Shown here piece after piece: positions 34,851 through 43,603 of a DNA stretch of 64,000 nt. Position numbers and translations under genes: made by a program. Source of the stretch: Chloroflexota bacterium (GTDB lineage: Bacteria; Chloroflexota; Dehalococcoidia; JACPQD01); assembly GCA_016190665.1 (NCBI GenBank), contig JACPQD010000065.1:1-64000 (forward strand), written 5' to 3'. How positions within the stretch are numbered: position 1 is the stretch's first letter; each line of letters starts with the position of its first letter. The notes under the pieces are model-generated. The model had not been told where the DNA came from. It did no database searches and saw only the letters and a list, made by a program, of their open reading frames with translations.

Positions 34851-34903
34851 TTGTGCTGTCAAGACAACTCATGCTACAATACTGTAGCCTCAGGCTAATA
34901 CAG
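34851..34903 (+). promoter_or_regulatory. Promoter and palindromic operator of the second LysR gene
   Basis: TTGTGC (34851-34856) and TACAAT (34875-34880), 18 bases apart, form a usable sigma-70 promoter. Directly downstream, TAGCCT-C-AGGCTA (34885-34897) is a perfect 13-base palindrome nested inside CTGTA (34882) and TACAG (34899). Its position over the transcript start suggests self-repression by the regulator, a usual LysR arrangement. Confidence 0.5.
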
Positions 34904-34917
34904 CTGTGGAGGGTAGC

Positions 34918-35853
34918 ATGACGTTCACCCAGTTGCGATATTTTTGTGCCCTGGTGCGAAACGGGAACTACAGCGGGGCGGCAGAGGAGTGTTTCGTTTC
35001 TGAGCCGGTGATTCACCGTGTGGTACGGACACTGGAGAGAGACTGTGGCATAGAACTGCTGCAGAGAAAGGCCAAGGGGTTTAGCCTGACGGACGCAGGC
35101 CGTTCCATATATCAATATGGTCAACAGATGGCTTCCGTTATGGATGCTGCAGAGCAGTCACTTCTTGAAAAAAAGCGCGCCCTTCATGGGGATATCTCGA
35201 TAGGAGGTGGCAGCACAATTCTGACACGCGTCATTCGGAACGTTCTTGCTCCTTGGATGTCTGAGCACGATCATATCCACGTGTCGATAGTCGAAGGGAG
35301 GGTATCCTACATGACGCGTCTTTTGCTGGACAACCGCCTCGACTTGATCTTTGGTTCAGGTAGTGTGTGGGCTGACGAGCTGCGATCAGAGCCGATATTC
35401 ACGGATACCTTGGTGGTCATAGCGAACCCGAGTCATCCTTTCACAAAGCTCCACCCTGTCCCGATCCGCGAGTTTGCCAGGCAGAAACTGATTCTCGTTT
35501 CCCCGGGATCAAGAACGAGAAACTTGGTCGACGATATCGGCGCTGAGTTCGGCGCTCTTCTTAAGTCTCGCATCGATGTCGAACGTCAGGGCACTGCGGC
35601 CCTGTTGTGCGAGACCGGCTTGGGGCTGGCAATCGTCCCTAAATCCCTCATTGTGCAGCGCGTCGAGAATGGGCGGCTTTCAATGCTTGACGTCGAAGGC
35701 TTTCCCAGGAGCCGCCCCTACTTCGTGGTCTATCGCAGGGATAAAGTGCTAACCCCTGAAATGCAGTCCTTGCTCACTGCAATAAGAAAGTGGGCACAGG
35801 ATAGGGGCGCAAGCAAGACAACTCCGGCAGGCAACGGCCAGTTCGAGTCCTAG
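34918..35853 (+). CDS. LysR-type transcriptional regulator, right border of the catabolic block
   Basis: 311 residues; ATG 34918 follows GGAGGGTAGC. Winged helix-turn-helix MTFTQLRYFCALVRNGNYSGAAEECFVSEPVIHRVVRTLE, then effector domain GDISIGGGSTILTRVIRNVL. The C-terminal VEGFPRSRPYFVVYRRDKVL and the overall length match the LysR at 6812, so they are paralogues, both facing inward or divergent from the same block. It may detect the same or a related ligand as the first. Confidence 0.87.
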   Translation: MTFTQLRYFCALVRNGNYSGAAEECFVSEPVIHRVVRTLERDCGIELLQRKAKGFSLTDAGRSIYQYGQQMASVMDAAEQSLLEKKRALHGDISIGGGSTILTRVIRNVLAPWMSEHDHIHVSIVEGRVSYMTRLLLDNRLDLIFGSGSVWADELRSEPIFTDTLVVIANPSHPFTKLHPVPIREFARQKLILVSPGSRTRNLVDDIGAEFGALLKSRIDVERQGTAALLCETGLGLAIVPKSLIVQRVENGRLSMLDVEGFPRSRPYFVVYRRDKVLTPEMQSLLTAIRKWAQDRGASKTTPAGNGQFES

Positions 35854-35960
35854 TTTAAGAAGCCAATATCATGGCTGGTTGTCTACCGCGCGTAAACAAT
35901 TTGGGTGAGCCAGCGACTCAGGCTACTCCGTCCCCACCAATTTGGCTCATCGCCACTGCG

Positions 35961-36287
35961 TCAAGGAGGGTTGCGCTCCAGGTGCCCACGCTCTACGAGC
36001 CAGCTGAAGAAGCGCTTGAGCCTCCGATAATGGGTGGCGATGGTGCACTGGGAGACGTGGGACCCGGCGTCGCGGCTGCCGAACCACCGTTGGCGTTCCT
36101 GGAGATGCAACAGGTATTGCTCCAGGTGCTCAGTGGTAAGCTGGGGGACCGGCGGCCACTGTCCTTCCTCGGCGTAGGAAGAGAGGAAAACCAGCGACCC
36201 TTCCAGACCCTCGAGGTAGCGGGGAGAGTAGCGACTGGCGGCCCGCAGGGATATAAGGAACCCGCGCGAGGCCTCGCGGACGGTCAC
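35961..36287 (-). pseudogene. N-terminal fragment of a tyrosine recombinase (phage-type integrase)
   Basis: 108 residues from GTG 36287 (AGGAAAAGGC upstream). They match the SAM-like core-binding domain of XerC/phage integrases (REASRGFLISLRAASRYSPR, LTTEHLEQYLLHLQERQ, ATHYRRLKRFFSWLVERGHLERNPP). The catalytic domain with the R..H-x-x-R..Y residues is missing: the frame ends at a UGA, and the following codons do not continue the family. It lies 82 bp from tRNA-Glu, a common integration target. Confidence 0.75.
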
Positions 36288-36368
36288 GCCTTTTCCTACA
36301 AGGAGGTGACCAGAAAGCTTTCTATTCAATTTTTATGTTAAGGCGGGGACGTTTTCTGAAGCTAAAAG

Positions 36369-36442
36369 TAGCGCATGGGGGATTCGAACCCCCGGTCTCC
36401 TCCTTGAGAGGGAGGTGTCCTGGGCCGCTAGACGAATGCGCC
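36369..36442 (-). tRNA. tRNA-Glu (anticodon CUC)
   Basis: The minus strand gives a 74-base cloverleaf. The acceptor stem is GGCGCAT / ATGCGCT (first pair G-U). The anticodon stem is CCTCC / GGAGG with loop CTCTCAA, so the anticodon is CUC, reading GAG. The T-arm is GGGGG-TTCGAAT-CCCCC. The discriminator is A and CCA is not encoded. Confidence 0.93.
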
Positions 36443-36543
36443 GCGCACGCCCCGATAGGCCGAGGGCCAATGGATATCTTAGGGCACCTGGCTTCCCCTT
36501 GTCAAGGACGGCCGCACCGGCCCGCCGTTCCCGGCCCCACCCG

Positions 36544-37425
36544 CTAGGAACGTCGCAGGCGGGAAGGGACTATCACGCGCAACGCTCTAGGCACGACGCG
36601 AAAGATGACAGGCGCATTGCCTATGGGTTTCCCATCGGCGTGGGCCGGCAAGGGGAGCTCAGGAGCGACCGTCACCTCCCGGGCGCGATACGAGGTCATC
36701 CGAATCTCCCTACGCGGTCTGTTCCGTGCGCTTAGAGCAAAATGGCGGACGAGTTCCGCTTTGTTACAATCGAAAGCGATCACGTCCAGCGCTCCATCGC
36801 CGAGATCAGCCTGGGGAGCTATGGTGAAGCCGGCTCCATAGTACGGCCCATTGGCTACGACTACCATGGGAGACTGCACCCTGGTCTGAACTCCATCGAG
36901 CACAATGGTGAACTCCGCATTGCGGTGGCCAAGGAACTTCACTGCCCCGTCCAGCGCCTTCTCGTACTTCCCCCCTTTCATCTCCTCGCCGATAGGGAAT
37001 ATGGAGGCATCCAGCCCTACTCCCGCCGCCTCGAAGAAATATGTCCCATTGGCGATACCTACGTCGATGTCCACGGCGTTGCCCTGGGCGATGTTTGACG
37101 TGGCCTCGGCCAGGTCCAGGGGCAGGCGCAGACTGTGGGCAATGTTGTTGTAGGTGCCGAAGGGAAGGATGCCAAGGGGGACGCCACTGCCAACGAGGGC
37201 GGCGGCTACCTCACTGACCGTCCCGTCGCCGCCGCCGACGATGATCAGCCGGTAACCTTCCTCGATGGCCTCCTGCACGGTGCGAGTCATGGCCTCCGTT
37301 ATCTTAGTAAAGGCCAGATCAACTCTAATGCCGGCTTCGTCAAAGAGGCTTACGATCTCCGGCAGCTTGTTCCAGGCACGTTGGGCCCAGGGTATAGGGT
37401 TCAGGATCAGTCTTGCTCGCCGCAT
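36544..37425 (-). CDS. YegS/DagK-type lipid kinase
   Basis: 293 residues, the family length. The diacylglycerol kinase/NAD kinase fold is shown by LIIVGGGDGTVSEVAAALVGSGVPLGILPFGTYNN (ATP-binding GGDGT plus GTxN) near residues 60-95 and VANGPYYGAGFTIAPQADLGDGALDV near 190. It phosphorylates diacylglycerol or a related lipid alcohol at the membrane face. Its start is 4 bp behind the histidine kinase stop, so it is part of the response regulator-kinase-DagK operon. Confidence 0.88.
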   Translation of the reverse strand: MRRARLILNPIPWAQRAWNKLPEIVSLFDEAGIRVDLAFTKITEAMTRTVQEAIEEGYRLIIVGGGDGTVSEVAAALVGSGVPLGILPFGTYNNIAHSLRLPLDLAEATSNIAQGNAVDIDVGIANGTYFFEAAGVGLDASIFPIGEEMKGGKYEKALDGAVKFLGHRNAEFTIVLDGVQTRVQSPMVVVANGPYYGAGFTIAPQADLGDGALDVIAFDCNKAELVRHFALSARNRPRREIRMTSYRAREVTVAPELPLPAHADGKPIGNAPVIFRVVPRALRVIVPSRLRRS

Positions 37426-37429
37426 TAGC

Positions 37430-38818
37430 CTAGCGGCCTCTCCGGTCGCCAGCCGCTACGGCCATCGCCGGCAGAGGCGCGATAGGCAGAGTTAGACGAA
37501 AGGAGGCGCCTTTCCCTGGGTCGCTGTCGACACGGATGGTGCCGCCATGCGCCTCGACCAGCTCCTTGGCGATGGTGAGCCCCAGCCCAGCCCCGCCGCT
37601 GGTGCGCGTTCGCGACGCGTCAGCCCGGTAGAACCGCTCAAAGATGTAGGGGAGATCGGCCGGGTCGATACCCGGGCCCGTGTCCTCAACAGCTATCTCC
37701 ACGGCTTTCTCCGGCCCGCCAAGGCGCTTCGCTGAAAGGGTGATGCGTCCCCCACCAGGAGTGAAGGAAATGGCGTTGCTTAACAGATTGCGCAGCACCT
37801 GGCCGATGCGCGCTTCGTCGACAAACACATTTGGCAGGTCCGGGTCCGCCTCCACGACTACCTGCACCCCCTTGGCGCTGACCTCCGGGTCGACGATAGC
37901 GGCCGCCTGTCGGAGGAGCGCCACCGCAGAGGCCGGCCGACGCGACAACTGGAACTGCCCGGATTCCACCATTGCCAACTGCTGCAAGTCATCGACCAGC
38001 CGCTTCAAGATGGAGGCTTCCTCATGAATGCCGGCAATGGCGCCAGGCGTGGGCTCCGTAACCCCGTCACGGAGCATCTCAAGGTAGCCCAGAACGTTAT
38101 GCAGGGGGGTGCGCAGCTCGTGGGCGATATCGGCCACCATATTTCGACGCAGACGCTGCGCCATGTCCAGCCTTACCGCCATCGTATTAAAGGCTTCCGA
38201 GAGCTTCGCCACTTCGCCGCCAGCCTTCGGTACCCGCTGGCTGAGATCGCCTTCTTGCATCTTCTGCACCGCGGAGATGAGGCGTTCGATAGGAATTACG
38301 ATGCGCCGGGCAAGCAGCAGGCTGACCACAAAGGCCATCAGCACGCCCAGGCCTCCCCCAAATGCCAGGGCGCGATTCACACCAGCCAGGAAGGCCTCAG
38401 CTCGATCCTGATCCTTTGGCCTGACATAGATAGTTCCGATGGTTGCACCATTGAGATCCGCGATGGCGAGCGATGGAGCGGTCCTTATCCTGGCTGTGCG
38501 AGACAAGGAGCTGCCAACCGCCAGCACTTTGTCCGTGTCCACTACAACCAGGCCCTGCTGGTCCACGATGACGATCTGGAGGTCAGCAGCCTCCGCTTGT
38601 CGCTGCACAGAGGTGGCGACCCCCGGCCAACCCTGCTCCGGGTGAATACGCCCGGCGATCCGGCTCAGCCGCCGATTCATTAGCTCGGCGCCCTCGCTCT
38701 CGTAGTCCCGAAACTCGCTGGTCGTGGCCAGGTTGACGACCACAGCGATAGTGACCACGGCGATGCCAAGCACCACGGCAATGATCAATAGCAGGCGGAC
38801 CCAAAGCCTCCCCAGCAT
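37430..38818 (-). CDS. Sensor histidine kinase (HAMP, HisKA, HATPase)
   Basis: 462 residues. Two TM helices (about residues 7-30 and 150-170) enclose a 120-residue extracytoplasmic sensor with IVDQQGLVVVDTDKV, like a PAS-type domain. HAMP follows, then the H-box [20 protein letters not shown] with the phospho-His, and the ATP lid motifs NAISFTPGG, DTGPGIDPADLPYIFERF and [18 protein letters not shown]. It is cognate to the OmpR-type regulator 1 bp upstream. Confidence 0.93.
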   Translation of the reverse strand: MLGRLWVRLLLIIAVVLGIAVVTIAVVVNLATTSEFRDYESEGAELMNRRLSRIAGRIHPEQGWPGVATSVQRQAEAADLQIVIVDQQGLVVVDTDKVLAVGSSLSRTARIRTAPSLAIADLNGATIGTIYVRPKDQDRAEAFLAGVNRALAFGGGLGVLMAFVVSLLLARRIVIPIERLISAVQKMQEGDLSQRVPKAGGEVAKLSEAFNTMAVRLDMAQRLRRNMVADIAHELRTPLHNVLGYLEMLRDGVTEPTPGAIAGIHEEASILKRLVDDLQQLAMVESGQFQLSRRPASAVALLRQAAAIVDPEVSAKGVQVVVEADPDLPNVFVDEARIGQVLRNLLSNAISFTPGGGRITLSAKRLGGPEKAVEIAVEDTGPGIDPADLPYIFERFYRADASRTRTSGGAGLGLTIAKELVEAHGGTIRVDSDPGKGASFRLTLPIAPLPAMAVAAGDRRGR

Positions 38819-38819
38819 C

Positions 38820-39503
38820 CTAACTTACCTCGAACTTGTAGCCCACCCGGTAGACGCTCTTGATAAGGCTGCCTGCGCGGGGCCCCAGCTTGCGCCGCAG
38901 GTTCTCGATATGGATATCGACGTTCCCTTCCAGGCCCTCGACATCGGGTCCAAGAGCCTTGTCCACCAGTGCCTGGTGTGTGAAGGCGCGCCCGGGCTCA
39001 CGGACCAGGACAGAGACTAGACGAAACTCACTGGGCGTCAGCGCCACCGGCTGCCCATCCACGCAGACCTTGCGATCAGGGAAACTGACTCTCAGTGGAC
39101 CGAAGGACCGTTCGCCATGCTCTTTTCCGGCCTCCTGCTCAGGCCGGCGCAGAACAGAGCCTATTCGGGCGACGAGTTCCCTGGGGCTAAAGGGCTTGGC
39201 AACGTAATCGTCAGCGCCCAGGTCCAGGCCCAACTGCTTGTCGTCCTCTGCTGACCTGGCGGTAAGCATGATGATGGGCACCTCGGACTCCCGCCTGAGC
39301 GTTTGGCAAATGTCCAGGCCGCTGAAGCCCGGAAGCATCAAATCGAGGACGACAAGGTCCGGCTCTACAGTCCGCGCCAGTTCCAGAGCGGACGGCCCAT
39401 CGTAGGCCGGCACCACCTGGTAGCCCTCACGCTCCAGGTATATGCGGACCATCTCGACGGCCTTCTGGTCGTCGTCCACTACCAGTATTCGCTGACCGGA
39501 CAT
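38820..39503 (-). CDS. OmpR/PhoB-type response regulator
   Basis: About 227 residues from ATG 39503 (AGAGGTG upstream; longer starts at 39524 and 39545 are possible). Receiver domain: ILVVDDDQKAVEM, phospho-Asp in VVLDLMLPGFSG, and [12 protein letters not shown]. The C-terminal winged helix is FRLVSVLVREPGRAFTHQALVDKAL and ENLRRKLG. It forms a pair with the adjacent kinase; target genes are unknown. Confidence 0.92.
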   Translation of the reverse strand: MSGQRILVVDDDQKAVEMVRIYLEREGYQVVPAYDGPSALELARTVEPDLVVLDLMLPGFSGLDICQTLRRESEVPIIMLTARSAEDDKQLGLDLGADDYVAKPFSPRELVARIGSVLRRPEQEAGKEHGERSFGPLRVSFPDRKVCVDGQPVALTPSEFRLVSVLVREPGRAFTHQALVDKALGPDVEGLEGNVDIHIENLRRKLGPRAGSLIKSVYRVGYKFEVS

Positions 39504-39545
39504 TCGCCGCCACCTCTGATTCATTCGTTTGTAAGCGGGGAGCAC

Positions 39546-40826
39546 TCACAGCTTGAGAAGCCGCTCGAACCTCTTCTGACTGCGGAAAGGGCCGACGACA
39601 GCCAGGTTGAGCTTCTCCGTGCCCAACATATTCTGCGCTGCACGCGACAGATCCTCCGACTGGAGCGCGTCGACTTTCCTCACGACTTCGTCAACAGTGA
39701 GGATTTGACCCATCAGGAGTTCCTGGCCCCCCAACCACCCCGCCACACTGCGCGTATCCTCCATCCGTAGCAGCAGACGCCCTTTGCTCAGCTCCTTTGC
39801 CTTGGTCAGCTCAGTATCGGGTATCTGCTCATCTCTGATGCGCCTGAGCTCAGTGAGCACGGCCGCCACCGTTTCGCCGGCCCGCTTCGGGTCGACCCCG
39901 GCGTACACCGTCAGGGCCCCGGAGTCCAGATAGTGGCTTACGTAGCTTTGTATGTCGTAAGCCAGCCCCAGCTTCTCGCGAATCTCGAGGAAAAGACGGC
40001 TGCTCATGCACTCCCCGAGGATGACGTTGAGCAAATCTACGGCGAAACGGTCCCGGTGCACCAGGGAGACGCCCGGTACGGACAAACACAGGTGGGCCTG
40101 CTCTGTCTTTCTGAACTCGACGCGGAGTCTCGGCCCCTTGCGGCCGTCCTGGGCCGGATACCACGTCCTCGGTGTGCTTGGGGGCCAGCCGGTAAGGCAG
40201 CGCTCAATGCTGTCCACTACCTCCTCGTGGCTTATATTCCCGGTGACGCTGATCACCGTATTGCCAGGAGCGTACTGCTGGGCCATGTAGTCAAGCATCG
40301 CAGGACGGCTGATAGCGCTCACCGACTCTTTCGTCCCCGCTACGTCCCTTCCCAGCGGCTGGTCCGGCCACACCAGCTCATCTATGAGAGTGTCCACCCG
40401 CTGGTGGGGGGAGTCCATGACAGCGTTCAGTTCCTCAATGATTACCTGGCGCTCCTTCTCCACCTCCACAGGATCGAACTTGGACTCCCTGAGCATATCC
40501 ACCAGAACATCCAGCGCTTGGGCATAGTGTGGGCGCGCCACTTTGCACCAGTAGACAGTCAACTCCCGATCCGTGCCCCCGTTCAGAATGCCTCCCACCT
40601 CCTCAATAGCCTCGCAAACCTCTTTCGCCGTGGCGCGGCGCTTGGTGCCCTTGAAGCAGAGATGTTCGATGAAGTGGGAGATGCCCGCATTCTCTCGATC
40701 CTCGTAACGGGAACCGGCGCCGATGAAGATACTGATACATACCGAATACGTGTGGGGCATGGTGGAAGTGACGACTCGAAGGCCGCCCGGGAGGGTGCTC
40801 TTCTGGTAAAGCTCCATGTATTGCAT
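39546..40826 (-). CDS. M16-family zinc metallopeptidase (processing peptidase-like)
   Basis: 426 residues. The inverted zinc motif HFIEH (HxxEH) lies in NAGISHFIEHLCFKGTKR, with the third ligand Glu expected in the ERQVIIEELNAVMDSPHQRV helix, where EE is seen. The C-terminal half is the second M16 domain (LAYDIQSYVSHYLDSGALTVY). It probably degrades or trims peptides in the cytoplasm. The start is ATG 40826 or ATG 40817. It ends 42 bp before the response regulator start on the same strand. Confidence 0.9.
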   Translation of the reverse strand: MQYMELYQKSTLPGGLRVVTSTMPHTYSVCISIFIGAGSRYEDRENAGISHFIEHLCFKGTKRRATAKEVCEAIEEVGGILNGGTDRELTVYWCKVARPHYAQALDVLVDMLRESKFDPVEVEKERQVIIEELNAVMDSPHQRVDTLIDELVWPDQPLGRDVAGTKESVSAISRPAMLDYMAQQYAPGNTVISVTGNISHEEVVDSIERCLTGWPPSTPRTWYPAQDGRKGPRLRVEFRKTEQAHLCLSVPGVSLVHRDRFAVDLLNVILGECMSSRLFLEIREKLGLAYDIQSYVSHYLDSGALTVYAGVDPKRAGETVAAVLTELRRIRDEQIPDTELTKAKELSKGRLLLRMEDTRSVAGWLGGQELLMGQILTVDEVVRKVDALQSEDLSRAAQNMLGTEKLNLAVVGPFRSQKRFERLLKL

Positions 40827-40959
40827 TACTCAGGCTCGAACTCTTGTCGTATTTGCTCACATTCTAGTGGTAATATCCTGCCCTGTCAAACTGGCGGAAG
40901 AGCTTTCAGCGGTCAGCAATCAGCTTTCAGTGTGCTGCAGGCTGATTGCCCCAACTCGG

Positions 40960-41715
40960 TCAGGGTTCCGCCAGATCCAGCGTCATCCCATCCCTGGCCG
41001 CAATGACTCTGACGCCCGTCTCCTCCGAGAGCTGCTTCGCCAGCTCCCAGGGTCGGGCGCGCCATACCGTCATGCCGAAATGGGTGAGAACGGCAACGCG
41101 CGGCCGCAAAGCGGTGATCAGCCTCCGGGCATCGGGGATGGAGAGGTGGTCGTAGGCGCTCGGCTCCAGACGCACCACGTTCATGATGGCCAGGTCACCC
41201 CGATATGCCCGGACGAGCGGCTCGAAATAGCGCGTGTCGACGATGCAGGAGAAGGTGTGTTCTGCGGTGCTGAAGATGGCCCCGTAGGTCTCGACCGAGT
41301 GCTGATGACGCAGGGGAGTCTCCAGCGTTACGTCGCCCACCCGATAGGTCTTGCCTTCCTCCAGGATAACGATATCCTCCGGGTAGGACCGCAAGTAGCG
41401 AAGTATCACCGGGTCTTCTTCCAGCGCATCGCGCGGCGCTAAGACCAGGCCTCTCTTGCGCAAGCCCCCTTCGGTCATCGCCTCGATCATGACGTTGATA
41501 TCGCCCGAATGGTCGAGGTGTTTGTGCGAGAGGTAGATGGCTGCCAGCTTGCGGGGATTCAGCCTCCGTTTTGTGGCCTGGACGATGCATCCCGGCCCGG
41601 GGTCGAAGAGGATCTCCGTCCCCCCCAGGTTCATCCACAACCCTCCGGAAGCGACGATCTGCTGCGCCACCATTACCCGCGCCCCACCCGTCCCCAGGAA
41701 GGTAATGCTATCCAT
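40960..41715 (-). CDS. Metallo-beta-lactamase-fold hydrolase (RNase Z/arylsulfatase-like)
   Basis: 251 residues. The fold starts MDSITFLGTGGAR and contains the full HxHxDH site, YLSHKHLDHSGDINV; later motifs are LRHQHSVETYGAIF, CIVDTRYFEP, MNVVRLEPSAYDHLSIPDARRL and AVLTHFGMTVW. This is the long-form tRNase Z-like fold without the exosite arm, so an arylsulfatase or phosphodiesterase role fits as well as an RNase. It starts at ATG 41715 behind CAGGAGTAATTC. Confidence 0.83.
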   Translation of the reverse strand: MDSITFLGTGGARVMVAQQIVASGGLWMNLGGTEILFDPGPGCIVQATKRRLNPRKLAAIYLSHKHLDHSGDINVMIEAMTEGGLRKRGLVLAPRDALEEDPVILRYLRSYPEDIVILEEGKTYRVGDVTLETPLRHQHSVETYGAIFSTAEHTFSCIVDTRYFEPLVRAYRGDLAIMNVVRLEPSAYDHLSIPDARRLITALRPRVAVLTHFGMTVWRARPWELAKQLSEETGVRVIAARDGMTLDLAEP

Positions 41716-41747
41716 GAATTACTCCTGTGCCGTCGCCCTCCCCGCAG

Positions 41748-41790
41748 GACAGGCATTCCTGCCTGTCGCCGACGGTCTGGAAAGACCGTC
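41748..41790. repeat. Paired short hairpins between two genes
   Basis: Two adjacent 8-bp hairpins with 4-base loops: GACAGGCA-TTCC-TGCCTGTC (41748-41767) and GACGGTCT-GGAA-AGACCGTC (41771-41790). They fill the gap behind the DUF92 gene, which stops at 41791. It looks like a REP-type dispersed palindrome pair that could also end transcription. Confidence 0.55.
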
Positions 41791-42609
41791 CTACCCGGCG
41801 AGGATGGCCTGGATGGCCAGGGCTATGACGGCCCCGGAAACCGAGGAAAGGAAGTTGGTCGCGTCATTGCCCAGCCACCGCATGCCGCCCACCAGCCTGG
41901 TGACCTGGCCGCAGCCGTGCAACGCTTTCTCGGTTATCTTACGGCAGCGGTCGCAGTAGAAGCTGGCCTGGATAGTCGCCCCGATAAGGCTATCAACAAA
42001 AGCCCCCACCGTCCCTCCCACCATGCACACGGGAAGGGTCCACCAGGGCGCCGCTTGCCCTTGGAGCAGGCTCTCGGCCCACAGCGAGGACAGCGCCGTC
42101 AGCCCTATGAACAGGGAGCCGAGGATAACCATGGCCGTCCCCAGCGCGGATACGGCGCCAGACGTGCCGGGCGCCGCGACGCGCCAGGTAGAAATCATGC
42201 GAGGCGGAGTCGGACTCAGGACGCCCAGTTCAGTGGCCCAGGTATCGGCGGTCACTGCCGCTGCGGCGCCCAGGAAAGCAGCCAGGAGACGGTCGTCAGG
42301 ATAAAAGATGTGGGCCATTCCCAGAATGCTTGCCAGCCCGCCATTGGAGATGGCCTGCCAGAACCCCCGAGGCCCAACATCGGCGACTATCTCGTTCATG
42401 AAGCCTTTTTCCGACTCCCGGTAAGCGCTTAAAAGGCCAGCGGAATAGACGAAAGCCAGGAGCACGACAAAAAGGGGCCAGCGGGAAGGAATGAAGATGA
42501 CGGCGACAAACACCAGCAGAGCGGCGGAGGACAGGCTCAGAAACCGGAGCCGGTAGGCCAGAATGCCCCAGAACAGCCCCACCCCGGCAGCCAAAACGAC
42601 GCTGGTCAT
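41791..42609 (-). CDS. DUF92 integral membrane protein (possible prenyl-phosphate kinase)
   Basis: About 272 residues from ATG 42609, with six or so TM helices (VVLAAGVGLFWGILAYRL, AALLVFVAVIFIPSRWPLFVVLLAFVY and others). Typical DUF92 signature: ATELGVLSPTPPRMISTWRVAAPGTSGAVS. Plant relatives (VTE6) phosphorylate phytyl phosphate, so a polyprenyl or isoprenoid phosphate kinase role is plausible. The frame upstream of 42609 runs to 42648, but the start there has no better site. Confidence 0.82.
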   Translation of the reverse strand: MTSVVLAAGVGLFWGILAYRLRFLSLSSAALLVFVAVIFIPSRWPLFVVLLAFVYSAGLLSAYRESEKGFMNEIVADVGPRGFWQAISNGGLASILGMAHIFYPDDRLLAAFLGAAAAVTADTWATELGVLSPTPPRMISTWRVAAPGTSGAVSALGTAMVILGSLFIGLTALSSLWAESLLQGQAAPWWTLPVCMVGGTVGAFVDSLIGATIQASFYCDRCRKITEKALHGCGQVTRLVGGMRWLGNDATNFLSSVSGAVIALAIQAILAG

Positions 42610-42787
42610 AGCGTTTCCAGTATGGGCCAAACCCCCCGCCCCTGTCAACGGAGGGCAGCGTTGGACGCGGCCAGGCTCTGCCTAGCGCTCATTTCCCTTG
42701 ACACCCCATTCCATTAAGGCTATAATGACGCTGAAATAACCACGGGTGCCTGGACATTCACCCTTCGGGAGGAAAGGGGGGAAGAAT

Positions 42788-42970
42788 GTGACCGAAGTCG
42801 TGATCGGTGAGAACGAGAGCTTCGAGGCCGCCCTGAGGCGTTTCAACAAGAGGGTCCAGCAGGACGGCATCCTCGCTGAGGCCCGGCGCAGAGAGCATTT
42901 CGAGAAGCCCAGCGTCGCACGAAAGAAGAAGGAAGCCGTCAAGCGGCGCAAGAGCAGCCGAAACTCCTAA
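42788..42970 (+). CDS. rpsU: Ribosomal protein bS21
   Basis: 60 residues from GTG 42788, after GGAGGAAAGGGGGGAAGAAT. The frame extends upstream to 42746 but the family starts at [20 protein letters not shown]. The basic KRRKSSRN tail is typical of small-subunit protein S21, which helps select mRNA at initiation. It begins a plus-strand set of information and purine genes. Confidence 0.93.
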   Translation: MTEVVIGENESFEAALRRFNKRVQQDGILAEARRREHFEKPSVARKKKEAVKRRKSSRNS

Positions 42971-43004
42971 GCGGCCGACATATTCTATAAATTAGAGACA
43001 CCTT

Positions 43005-43460
43005 ATGGCTTTACAGGAAAAATTGGCCACCGACCTTAAGGAGGCGATGAGGAAAGGCGACGCCACGCGCCGCTCGACCATCCGCCTGGCGATGGCGGCC
43101 ATCCACAACGCTGAAATTGCTCAAGGCAGGCCCCTCGCTGATGGCGACGTCTTCGGCGTGCTGGCCAAGGAAGTGAAGCAGCGCCGTGATAGCATTGTCG
43201 AGTTCGCCAAAGGGAACCGGCAAGACCTCGTTGCCAAGGAGGAGGCTGAGCTCAATGTTCTTCTCGAGTATCTGCCCCAACAGATGTCCCGCGAGGAAGT
43301 CGTGTTGGCAGCAAGGAAGGTTATGGGCGAGGTGGGAGCCCGTGGCCCGGGCGACAAGGGAAAGGTGATGAAGGAGTTGATGGCCCAGATCAAGGGCCGC
43401 GTCGATGGCCAAGTGGTCAATACTGTGGTCTCCGAACTTCTCTCGGGAAGGGAGGCCTAG
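43005..43460 (+). CDS. GatB/YqeY domain protein
   Basis: 151 residues, all of the YqeY type: MALQEKLATDLKEAMRKGDATRRSTIRLAMAAIHNAEIAQG and the C-terminal GDKGKVMKELMAQIKGRVDGQVVNTVVSELL. The family resembles the tail of GatB, the amidotransferase subunit, and is found next to rpsU in many bacteria; a role near tRNA is suspected. It follows rpsU by 34 bp. Confidence 0.93.
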   Translation: MALQEKLATDLKEAMRKGDATRRSTIRLAMAAIHNAEIAQGRPLADGDVFGVLAKEVKQRRDSIVEFAKGNRQDLVAKEEAELNVLLEYLPQQMSREEVVLAARKVMGEVGARGPGDKGKVMKELMAQIKGRVDGQVVNTVVSELLSGREA

Positions 43461-43542
43461 GCGCTCCGCCTGAGGAATCCTGAGCGGGAATCCACGTCTG
43501 CCCATCCCCTCCGGCGGGGGACCTAAAGAAAGCGCGAGCAAG

Positions 43543-43579
43543 AAGGGAACAAGTAGCTGGCAGGCATGCTTGTTCCCTT
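43543..43579 (+). terminator. Hairpin after yqeY
   Basis: An 11-bp stem AAGGGAACAAG / CTTGTTCCCTT closes a 15-base loop, 82 bp after the yqeY stop and 25 bp before the next start. There is no T-run. It could be a weak terminator or a leader structure for the HD-domain gene. Confidence 0.45.
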
Positions 43580-43603
43580 AGCTGTATTTGATCGCAAGTT
43601 GTT

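Noticed and set aside
35961-35963. In-frame UGA at the end of the integrase fragment as a fourth selenocysteine
   Set aside because: The codons after it do not continue the integrase family and soon reach TAG. It is a truncation.
35871-36341. A 156-codon plus-strand ORF over the integrase region
   Set aside because: The minus strand carries the recognisable recombinase domain; the plus frame has no motifs.
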